Below, piece after piece: positions 31,801-37,974 of a stretch of 37,974 nucleotides of DNA (positions are counted from its first letter, which is position 1; each line of letters opens with the position of its first letter). Where the stretch lies: the NCBI GenBank assembly GCA_021404985.1, contig QWHP01000002.1:1-37974 (forward strand), written 5' to 3'. Origin of the DNA: Actinobacteria bacterium ATB1. Lineage in GTDB: Bacteria; Actinomycetota; Acidimicrobiia; UBA2766. A program made the position numbers and the translations under genes. The notes beneath the pieces are model-generated. The model did no database searches. It had not been told where the DNA came from and saw nothing but the letters and a program-made list of their open reading frames with translations.

Positions 31801-34740
31801 TCACCCCGGTCCGGCATTCGCTCTCTCCCTCTCCAACCCCGTGGGCTCCTCCGTCGAGGTGTGGATGGCCGCGGCGGCGCGCCGTCCGTCAGCGACGGAC
31901 TCGACCACGGTTCCGGCGCCCCGCGCGATGTCTCCTCCTGCGTAGAGCCGCGGGCGCCCGGGTACGGCCTGCGTGACCGGGTCCACCGGAATACGATCCG
32001 GCCTGTCGAACTCGGCCATGAGGTGTGCCGCCAGGTCCGGTGTAGTGGTCTGACCGATGGCGAACACGACGGCGTCGAACTCGACGTTCGTCGTCTGCTC
32101 ATCGTCGAACGACGGGGCGAAGTGCCCATCGCCGTCGAACACGGACGTGCAGCGCACGAGGGTCAGGACGGAACCTTCAACCTGCCTCGGCCCCCAGCCG
32201 CTCAGGAGGTCGACCCCCAGACGCTCGAGTCCGGTGACCTCTGACGCGAGCATCGGCATCTCGCTCCGGGACTCGAGGCATGCGACGGTCACCCGGTTGC
32301 CGGACTCTGCGCAGAGGGCAACAGCCGTGTCCGAGGCCACGCTGCCACCGCCCACGACGAGCACGTTGCCGCTGATGCCCGACGAGCCGTCGCACCGCAC
32401 CTTCTCCAGGATGTGCAAGGCGTCGAAAGCTCGCTCGTCCGCCAGACCCGGGATCTCGAGAGTTCGGCCCCTCCCCAGACCAGGAGCGAGGAAGACTGCG
32501 TCGTACTCGGCCTCGAGCCCGGAGATGGTCAGGTCCCCGCCCAGGGACCGGTCGAACTCCCACGTCACACCATCGAGCTCCAGATCGCGGAGCTCGGCGT
32601 CGAGGACGTCGTCGCCGAACTTCTGGGGCGAGAGGGCGTGCGTAAGGATCCCGCCGGGCCTCGAACGCCGGTCGAAGATCGTGACATCGTGGCCGAGCCG
32701 TGACAGGAAGTGCGCGCACGAGATCCCGGCCGGACCGGCCCCCACGACTGCGATCCGCGCAGAGGCACCGGGGCGGCCGGGACGGATGTCGATCGCACGC
32801 TCCCCGTTGGGGGGTCCAGCCCCGTTCTGTGCGGTACCGGGACCACAGACCCAGGCGTGGATGTCGGCGATCCTGACCGGGCCGTCGGCGAAGTCGTTGC
32901 GGACGCACACCTTCTCGCAGTACCTCTCGGCCGGACAGATGATCCCGCAAACGGCGGCCAGTGGGTTCGTCTCGCGCATGGACCTGGCGGCACCGGCGAA
33001 GTTGCCTGCCTCGACGCGGCGCAGGAAGCCGACGAGGTCGATGGAGGCCGGACACGCAGCCGTGCAGGCAGGGTTCTCGCAGTGCTGGCACTCCCGCGCG
33101 AGCCGCATCGCGCGCTCGGCCGTCATCGGGTCGTCCGGGTCCGGCAGGTCGGGAAGAGGATCCGCCGGCCCGATGTGCACGAACTGACGCTCGAACTCAC
33201 GCGGCTGGAACTCGGCCTCACCTCGGTCGCGCAGCACGAGGTTGGCCGCTCCGACCGCCGACGTGGTCGCCGGGAGGACACCGAGGCCCATCACGGTCGA
33301 GTCCCCGCACATGTAGAGGTTCGCCCACTCGGTCCTTGCCGCCGGGCGGTTGGCGAGATCCTGGCCGATCATCTGCTTGGGTCCGCCGATGTTCCCCCAG
33401 TTCTTCAGCGTGAAGCGCTCCAGCGTGGTCGGTGTCCCGATCTCGAGAACCCTGATGTGGTCCCGGATCCCGGGGATGACCGTCTCGACACGCTCGAGGA
33501 GCGCCGCTGCAGCAGCCTCCTTGCGTATCCGGTACTCCTCCGAGCGGTACTCGGGCTCCCACGGGCGAGGCCACTTCTCCGACGAGACCGCCGTGATCGT
33601 CACCGAGCAGACCCCGTCCGGGGCCACCGTCGGATCGAGAAGCGACGGAAGGTACGCCGTCACCCCATGGCCCTCGACAGCCTCGGGATCCTCGATGACG
33701 ATCTCCATCGGCCGGCAGTCGGGCGGGATGACGGACGCGTCGACGGCCATGTACAGGATCAGGTTGCTGTGCGTGGGCACGAAGCCCTGTGCCCACTTCA
33801 GGCGCATTGGGCTCACGTGTTCGGGGCGAACGAGCCCCCCGTAGAGGTTCCAGACCGTCGTGTCCGAGACGACGGCTCCCGCCTCGATCCCGGTGCCGTC
33901 CGCAAGCCGCACGCCGACAGCAGCGCCGTCGGAGACGAGTATCTCGTCCACCGTGTTCCGGTAGAGGATCTCGCCCCCGTAGCGCTCGACGGCTCGCTCG
34001 AGCCGGTTCGAGAGCATCTGGGGCGAACCCGCCGGGTAGTAGGCACCCCCGATGTGGTTGTCGGCGAACAGGGTGAGTGACAGGAGTGCAGGGCACTCCG
34101 CCGCGTCGACGTACGTGAAGGTCCGGATGAGCATGTCGAGGAACGCGACGAGCGCGGGATCGTCGAAGAACTCCTCGAAGAGCTCCAGGGAACTTCGCTG
34201 CATCCACGACAGGAGGTCCGCGGTGTGCTCGCTCATGGCGAAGTTTCCGAGCGCCTCGGGTGAGATCTCGGTCGGCGGGACGATGAAGTCCGACGCGAGG
34301 ATCGTGTTCTCGTAGAGGGTGAACGCGTACTGGAAGAATCGCTCCAGCGCCTCCTTCTGCCGGGGGAAGCGCTCGACGAGCTCGGCGAGGAACGCGTCGA
34401 AGTCGCGCCAGACCGTGATCGTGTCACCCCCGACGTGGAGGCGGTAGATCGAGTCGCGATGGACGATCTGGATGTCCTCCTCGAGCTCGTTCATCACGAA
34501 CCTGTGCGTGTTCAGGCCGCGCTCACCGAACCCGTACAGGACCGTCGCCCCGACGTCCATGCTGACGTGGCCGCGTCGGATCGCCCCGCAGCAGCCGCCC
34601 GGCATGTAGTGCTGCTCGACAACGAGCGTGTCGAGACCCCGGCGGCCCAGGAGGGCAGCCGTGGTGAGCCCGCCGATCCCGGCCCCCACGACGACGACGT
34701 CGTAACGGTCGGCGACGACTCCTGCGTCGAGGATGTGCAC
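31801..34740 (-). CDS. Double flavoprotein: carotenoid isomerase/retinol saturase-like domain fused to PreT/GltD-like NADPH reductase
   Basis: 979 aa. Residues 1-515 form a phytoene desaturase-superfamily FAD protein: VVVVGAGIGGLTTAALLG (15-32), an MPGG flavin loop, and the FAD-closing GDSTVMGLGVLPATTSAV near 495. Residues about 535-979 match the flavin/iron-sulfur reductase part of dihydropyrimidine dehydrogenase, PreT and GltD. Eight cysteines (551, 554, 559, 563; 598, 602, 608, 612) lie in CQHCENPACTAACP and CGIICPAERYCEKVC, for two [4Fe-4S] clusters. A second FAD motif, IAVVGAGPAGISCAHFL, is near 660; an NADPH motif, VLVVGGGSVASDTA, near 790; and YAGGDIARGAGTVVES near 930. CRTISO and RetSat need reduced FAD, so the fusion probably feeds electrons in cis. 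GTG 34740 has GGAGG 8 nt upstream. Confidence 0.88.
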   Translation of the reverse strand: MHILDAGVVADRYDVVVVGAGIGGLTTAALLGRRGLDTLVVEQHYMPGGCCGAIRRGHVSMDVGATVLYGFGERGLNTHRFVMNELEEDIQIVHRDSIYRLHVGGDTITVWRDFDAFLAELVERFPRQKEALERFFQYAFTLYENTILASDFIVPPTEISPEALGNFAMSEHTADLLSWMQRSSLELFEEFFDDPALVAFLDMLIRTFTYVDAAECPALLSLTLFADNHIGGAYYPAGSPQMLSNRLERAVERYGGEILYRNTVDEILVSDGAAVGVRLADGTGIEAGAVVSDTTVWNLYGGLVRPEHVSPMRLKWAQGFVPTHSNLILYMAVDASVIPPDCRPMEIVIEDPEAVEGHGVTAYLPSLLDPTVAPDGVCSVTITAVSSEKWPRPWEPEYRSEEYRIRKEAAAAALLERVETVIPGIRDHIRVLEIGTPTTLERFTLKNWGNIGGPKQMIGQDLANRPAARTEWANLYMCGDSTVMGLGVLPATTSAVGAANLVLRDRGEAEFQPREFERQFVHIGPADPLPDLPDPDDPMTAERAMRLARECQHCENPACTAACPASIDLVGFLRRVEAGNFAGAARSMRETNPLAAVCGIICPAERYCEKVCVRNDFADGPVRIADIHAWVCGPGTAQNGAGPPNGERAIDIRPGRPGASARIAVVGAGPAGISCAHFLSRLGHDVTIFDRRSRPGGILTHALSPQKFGDDVLDAELRDLELDGVTWEFDRSLGGDLTISGLEAEYDAVFLAPGLGRGRTLEIPGLADERAFDALHILEKVRCDGSSGISGNVLVVGGGSVASDTAVALCAESGNRVTVACLESRSEMPMLASEVTGLERLGVDLLSGWGPRQVEGSVLTLVRCTSVFDGDGHFAPSFDDEQTTNVEFDAVVFAIGQTTTPDLAAHLMAEFDRPDRIPVDPVTQAVPGRPRLYAGGDIARGAGTVVESVADGRRAAAAIHTSTEEPTGLERERANAGPG

Positions 34741-34764
34741 CGGTGGACCTCCCCCGCACCGATC

Positions 34765-35217
34765 TCAGCTCGACTCGAGCACGCCCTTCATGCCCGAGAC
34801 GAGCGCGCCGTAGAAGCCGTTCACCACGTTCACGGCCTGCTCCTCGGACACGCCCTCCCGGGGGTCGAAGCTGCACGCCCAGTCGAGCCGGCTCGAGTCC
34901 GGCCCCGTCGACGTGATCACCATCGTCGCGACGTAGTTCTCGACCGGAAGGGGATTGTTGTCCCTCACCGAGTAGACGATCGTGAGGTTCTCCTCGTCGA
35001 GGCTCTCGAGCTGCTCCACGATCCCGGGGGAGTCCGCCGTGACGTACATGCGCCGCAGCATGCCCGGCCCCTCGCCCTCAAATTCGACATGGTGTACCGG
35101 CGGTACCCAGCTCAGGTTGCTGAAGTCGCTCAGGACGTCCCAGACCTTCCCGGCAGACACCTCGAACTCCGCCGTCACGGTGACCTTCGGCTCAGCAGAC
35201 GCTGCTGTATCCGTCAT
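34765..35217 (-). CDS. SRPBCC-family (START-like/polyketide cyclase) protein
   Basis: A 150-aa helix-grip protein with a hydrophobic ligand cavity. The pattern VTVTAEFEVSAGKVWDVLSD, SWVPPVHHVEFEG, LTIVYSVRDNNPLPVENYVA and LDWACSFDP, followed by the long C-terminal helix (VNVVNGFYGALVSGMKGVL), is that of SRPBCC/polyketide-cyclase-2 proteins. Such proteins bind or cyclise lipids, sterols and polyketides. ATG 35217 has AGGGA a few nt upstream. It is the first gene of the six-gene minus-strand operon, 24 nt before the double flavoprotein and divergent from the TetR gene. Binding or presenting the cluster's substrate is a plausible but unproven role. Confidence 0.85.
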   Translation of the reverse strand: MTDTAASAEPKVTVTAEFEVSAGKVWDVLSDFSNLSWVPPVHHVEFEGEGPGMLRRMYVTADSPGIVEQLESLDEENLTIVYSVRDNNPLPVENYVATMVITSTGPDSSRLDWACSFDPREGVSEEQAVNVVNGFYGALVSGMKGVLESS

Positions 35218-35314
35218 CGCTTCCCTCGCTCTTGCCCTCGCTGCACCCGAACTTTGAAGCCCATTGAAACACTTGATACCCATAAAAGCAAATGCATCTG
35301 TTAAAGTATCGCTC
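35218..35314. promoter_or_regulatory. AT-rich divergent promoter region between SRPBCC and TetR genes
   Basis: 97 nt, markedly AT-rich in a GC-rich window (35255-35310 especially). Toward TetR, TAAAGT (35302-35307) lies about 8 nt before the GTG, which would give a nearly leaderless message. Toward the operon, TTGCTT and TTCAAT are spaced 17 nt on the minus strand. The TetR operator probably lies here, but I cannot point to a convincing palindrome. Confidence 0.45.
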
Positions 35315-36004
35315 GTGAGTTTGATGGCCCGACAGAAGGCGCAGCGGCGGGAGCTGATCCTGTCCGCCGCGCGCGACCTCATAACCGAACGTGGCTACCG
35401 CGAAGTCACGATGCGGGCGATCGCCGAGCGCTGCGGGGTCTCGATCCCGACCCTCTACAACCTCTGCGGCGACAGGCAGGCCCTGCTCTTCGAGGCCGTC
35501 TCGTCACATCTGTCCGGCGTTCTGCTCGACACCTCGGTGGTCAGCACCAAACGCGGGCACGAGAAGGTGGTCGCGATCACCGAGGCGATCTCTGCCGAGA
35601 TGTGCAGGATGCCCGAGTACCACCGGACGATGATGGGTGTCCTCGCCGGCTCCGACAGTGCCCACGAGCTGTCTGCGGGTCTGAGCCGGCTTCTCGCCGC
35701 CGAGTTCGAGCATGCCCTCGACGAGATGAAGGCCTCGGGCCACCTGGCGCCGTGGGCCGACCCCGGCCCTCTTGCGCGCAGCGTCGCCGGTCAGGTCGTC
35801 ATCGTCTCCGCCGAATGGGCGAGCGGCACGCTTCCCGACAGCAGACTGCGTGCAGCCATGGTCTTCGGGGTGAGTCTTGTCCTCCTCGGCGTCGCTGAGG
35901 GCAAGGCGGCAGCGGCACTGCGGCGCCATGCCAAGGCCTGCCAGGCCGCCGCGCTACCCGACCCGGCACCCTCGGTGCCGGACGAGGCGGCCAGGACTGC
36001 GTGA
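35315..36004 (+). CDS. TetR/AcrR-family transcriptional regulator
   Basis: 229 aa from GTG 35315 (ATG 35324 is three codons in). The N-terminal HTH domain is typical: RRELILSAARDLITERGYRE, then VTMRAIAERCGVSIPTLYNL and FEAVSSHLSG. The variable ligand-binding C-terminal domain (about 65-229) is helical with a hydrophobic stretch RAAMVFGVSLVLLGVAEG. It is divergent from the SRPBCC-led operon and heads a three-gene unit; its stop overlaps the GTG of the PPOX-family gene. It very probably represses both directions from the 97-nt gap and releases on binding a cluster metabolite, as is usual for this arrangement. Confidence 0.9.
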   Translation: MSLMARQKAQRRELILSAARDLITERGYREVTMRAIAERCGVSIPTLYNLCGDRQALLFEAVSSHLSGVLLDTSVVSTKRGHEKVVAITEAISAEMCRMPEYHRTMMGVLAGSDSAHELSAGLSRLLAAEFEHALDEMKASGHLAPWADPGPLARSVAGQVVIVSAEWASGTLPDSRLRAAMVFGVSLVLLGVAEGKAAAALRRHAKACQAAALPDPAPSVPDEAARTA

Positions 36005-36573
36005 CCAAGGGGGGTCCAGTGACGATCAGCAACTACGAGGAAGTCGCGATCTACCCCCTCGATCCCGAGGTGAAGGAACAGCTCCTCACGGAACAGAACG
36101 AGTGCTGCTTCATCTGGGGCCCGAAGGACCACTGGGCCGTCGGCGTGATGATGAGCTACGTGTGGCGGGACGGGTCGTTCTGGCTCACGGCCACGACCCA
36201 GCGCAAGCGCATCGCCGCCATCCGGCGCGACCCGCGGGTCTCCGTGGTCGTGTCCGGCAAGGGAACGTCAGTCGGTGAGGCGCGCACGGTGACGGCGAAG
36301 GGCCGGGTGGTCCTTCACGAGGACGATGCGACCAAGGAGTGGTTCTACCCGGCCCTGTCCGAACGCGTCCTCCAGGCGTATCCGGCCATGGACCAGCTCC
36401 GCGAGATGTTCACTCAGATGCTCGACTCCGAACGCCGGGTCGTGATCGAGGTCGTCCCGGAGAAGTGGATCACCTACGACGCATCGAAGCTGATGGCCGA
36501 CTCGGTCCAGGCGTGGGCGGCACAGGCCCAGGAGGCCGCCGAGGGTGCTTCTGCCGAGGCGGGCGACCCTTGA
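36001..36573 (+). CDS. PPOX-family (pyridoxamine 5'-phosphate oxidase-like) flavin/F420 split-barrel protein
   Basis: 190 aa from GTG 36001, which overlaps the TetR stop; GTG 36019 with AAGGGGGG 5 nt upstream is an equally good start. The split-barrel core reads CCFIWGPKDHWAVGVMMSYV, SFWLTATTQRKRIAAIRRDP and RVSVVVSGKGTS, then VTAKGRVVLHED and VVIEVVPEKWITYDASKL. It resembles actinobacterial FMN- or F420-dependent reductases of the PPOX superfamily; which cofactor cannot be read. The C-terminal 25 residues are Ala/Glu-rich. It is co-translated with the downstream SDR (TTGA overlap). A role in reducing the cluster's substrate is inference. Confidence 0.82.
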   Translation: MTKGGPVTISNYEEVAIYPLDPEVKEQLLTEQNECCFIWGPKDHWAVGVMMSYVWRDGSFWLTATTQRKRIAAIRRDPRVSVVVSGKGTSVGEARTVTAKGRVVLHEDDATKEWFYPALSERVLQAYPAMDQLREMFTQMLDSERRVVIEVVPEKWITYDASKLMADSVQAWAAQAQEAAEGASAEAGDP

Positions 36574-37397
36574 AGGAACTGGACGGCAAGGTGGCCGTCG
36601 TCACCGGGGCCGGCAGCGGCATCGGGCGCGGGATGGCCCTGGCCTTCGCCGAGGCCGGGATGCACGTCGTCGTCGCAGACATCGAGCCGGACTCGGCGCG
36701 ATCCACGGCGGGTGAGGCGGAGGCCTTCGGGAGAGAAGCCATCTGGCACGAGACGGACGTCACAGACCGCGCCTCGCTGGGGGGTCTCGCCGACCGCGTG
36801 TACGACGCCTTCGGGGAAACACACATCCTGTGCAACAACGCCGGTGTAACGACGTTCGGCATGATGACAGAACCTCTGTCCGATTCGGACTGGGACTGGG
36901 TCCTGTCGGTGAACCTCCACGGGGTCGTGAACGGACTACAGGCCTTCCTCCCGCGCATGCTCGCCCAGCCCGGCGAGAAGCACATCGTCAACACGGCGTC
37001 GATAGCGGGGCTGATGCCGACGCCCCTCGTAGGCCCGTATGTGGCGAGCAAGTACGCCGTCGTCGGTCTGACCGAGACTCTCCGGCTCGAGGGGGCCGGT
37101 GCAGGCCTCGGCTGCACCGTGCTCTGCCCGGGCAACGTACGAACCCGACTCGCCGACAGCGACCGCAACCGCCCCGGAGGACCGGCCGGAGAACCCTCAC
37201 CTGCAACGGACTACCTCGCAGCCGCGATCGAGGCAGGCGCGGACCCGATCGAGGTCGGGCGGAGAGTACGCCGTGCCGTGGAGGACGACGACCTCTACGT
37301 GTTCACGCACGCCGAGCACCGCAACCTGCTCGCTGCGCGCTTCGAGTCGATCCTCGCGTCCTTCGACAAGTGGACCGGCGACGAGGTTCCGGCATGA
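36570..37397 (+). CDS. Short-chain dehydrogenase/reductase (SDR)
   Basis: A 275-aa classical SDR. TTG 36570 overlaps the previous stop (TTGA) and begins right at the family start LKELDGKVAVVTGAGSGIG. The nucleotide motif is TGAGSGIGRG. Asp in VVADIEP favours NAD(H). CNNAGVT, Ser in VNTASIAGL, Tyr and Lys in YVASKYAVVGLTETL, and CPGNVRT complete the set. The C-terminal part (EVGRRVRRAVEDDDLYVFTH) is typical of the longer actinobacterial SDRs that act on bulky lipophilic alcohols. It ends the TetR-PPOX-SDR unit. It differs clearly from the SDR at 27663-28460, so the cluster has at least two separate alcohol/ketone steps. Confidence 0.9.
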   Translation: MKELDGKVAVVTGAGSGIGRGMALAFAEAGMHVVVADIEPDSARSTAGEAEAFGREAIWHETDVTDRASLGGLADRVYDAFGETHILCNNAGVTTFGMMTEPLSDSDWDWVLSVNLHGVVNGLQAFLPRMLAQPGEKHIVNTASIAGLMPTPLVGPYVASKYAVVGLTETLRLEGAGAGLGCTVLCPGNVRTRLADSDRNRPGGPAGEPSPATDYLAAAIEAGADPIEVGRRVRRAVEDDDLYVFTHAEHRNLLAARFESILASFDKWTGDEVPA

Positions 37398-37488
37398 GGG
37401 ATGGGCCATCCGGACCGTCGGCAGGTGTTGGCGCAGACGCGGTGAACACTGTTAGGCAGTAGAGGGAACCGTCCCGTCAGGGGAATAC

Positions 37489-37974
37489 ATGGGAAATCCG
37501 GCACGCACACGGCGCAAGGCCGACTCTCGCCTGGCTCCCGGCGGGACTGCGAGCGACGAACAAGCGACCGACAGCGCGGTGGACGACGACACACGACCGC
37601 TCCCGGTCACGAAGGATTCGGCGCCCGCGAGACCGCAGACGCCGGACACGGCGGCGACCGAGGACAGCGCACCGGAGGGATCCCAGCCGCCGGTGCCACC
37701 CACCCCTCCCTCCCCCGGAGGAGTCGTGGTCATGCCGGCCGGGCTCGTCAGGGAGCTCTTCCGCGATGTGGGCAGCCCGGATTCGGCACGAGCCGCGGCG
37801 GCCGCAAACGCGAAGCCGTCGAAGAAGCGCACTTTGATGCTCCTCTCGCTGGGCGGTCTCCTCGGCAGCCTGATGTTCGCCGTCATCAACTTCTTCGTCT
37901 TCCCGACGATCCTCAAGGGAGAACCTGCCAAGCCCGTTGGGATCGACGATGCGCTCGCCGAGTTCCGGGCCGAG
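37489..37974 (+). CDS. Hypothetical single-pass membrane protein, 3' end outside window
   Basis: 162 codons are present and the frame is open at the right edge. ATG 37489 has AGGGGA 5 nt upstream. After a basic start (MGNPARTRRKADSRL) come about 90 residues of Asp/Glu/Pro/Thr-rich, probably disordered sequence with PPVPPTPPSPGG. VVMPAGLVRELFRDVG follows, then a Lys-rich stop-transfer (KPSKKR) and one transmembrane helix (MLLSLGGLLGSLMFAVINFF). I recognise no family. The arrangement of a long disordered cytoplasmic N-terminus and one helix suggests an exported C-terminal domain beyond the window. It lies 91 nt after the SDR gene, probably with its own promoter. Confidence 0.7.
   Translation, partial: MGNPARTRRKADSRLAPGGTASDEQATDSAVDDDTRPLPVTKDSAPARPQTPDTAATEDSAPEGSQPPVPPTPPSPGGVVVMPAGLVRELFRDVGSPDSARAAAAANAKPSKKRTLMLLSLGGLLGSLMFAVINFFVFPTILKGEPAKPVGIDDALAEFRAE

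Noticed and set aside
32710..34080. 456-aa plus-strand frame opposite the double flavoprotein
   Set aside because: It is antisense to conserved FAD and iron-sulfur motifs and has no recognisable domain.

Overview
This is a high-GC chromosomal stretch whose coding is strongly biased to G/C at third codon positions. Gene content points to an actinomycete. There is a mycothiol-type maleylpyruvate isomerase-family protein, a WS/DGAT acyltransferase, a VanW-family wall protein, an amt-glnK pair with a GlnR-like site, and much SDR/flavoprotein lipid-type metabolism. A lineage such as Acidimicrobiia fits, but no rRNA or marker gene is present, so this is inference. I saw no tRNA, rRNA, CRISPR array, phage genes or transposase.

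Layout. 1-3.3 kb: edge of a flavoprotein, then a TSUP exporter, a DUF1634 partner and a VanW-family protein. 3.3-7 kb: a maleylacetate reductase/VOC operon on the minus strand preceded by a 21-codon ORF; a small membrane protein; a DUF2277 gene translationally coupled to an anSME-type radical SAM/SPASM enzyme. 7-9.6 kb: a shredded methyltransferase pseudogene, a small hypothetical gene, and a DEAD-box helicase coupled to a 68-aa Cys/His plus basic-tail protein. 9.8-17.4 kb: aldehyde dehydrogenase, WS/DGAT, SulP transporter, PAP2 phosphatase, aspartate dehydrogenase and a broken GH172 (DUF2961) gene. 17.5-20.2 kb: a pilin-like gene, then amt-glnK behind a four-half-site GlnR-like array. 20.5-22.3 kb: a hypothetical gene, a mycothiol-type isomerase and a PhnB-like VOC protein. 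22.3-26 kb: a decaying amidohydrolase/enolase-superfamily operon, divergent from an RpiR regulator coupled to a threonine aldolase-like enzyme. 26-27.5 kb: a gene graveyard with PPOX, MFS, rhodanese and TfoX remnants. 27.7-37.4 kb: a compact divergent nine-gene cluster around a TetR regulator. 37.5 kb to the end: start of a membrane protein.

The most interesting unit is the TetR-centred cluster. Six minus-strand genes (SRPBCC, a 979-aa double flavoprotein, SnoaL-like, NAD-epimerase, a secreted duplicated-domain protein, SDR) face three overlapping plus-strand genes (TetR, PPOX-family, SDR). The 979-aa protein joins a carotenoid isomerase/retinol saturase-like FAD domain to a PreT/GltD-like NADPH:FAD/[4Fe-4S] module, as though a saturase or isomerase carried its own reductase. 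The likely substrate is a hydrophobic terpenoid or steroid-like compound, but nothing in the sequence names it.

A second notable signal is a 47-bp palindromic repeat (12-bp arms, constant 23-nt spacer) present three times between genes. One copy supplies the stop codons of two converging reading frames, one of them a truncated amidohydrolase. Several genes carry multiple frameshifts or in-frame stops while their neighbours are intact. This fits genuine pseudogenes, but reads would be needed to exclude assembly error.
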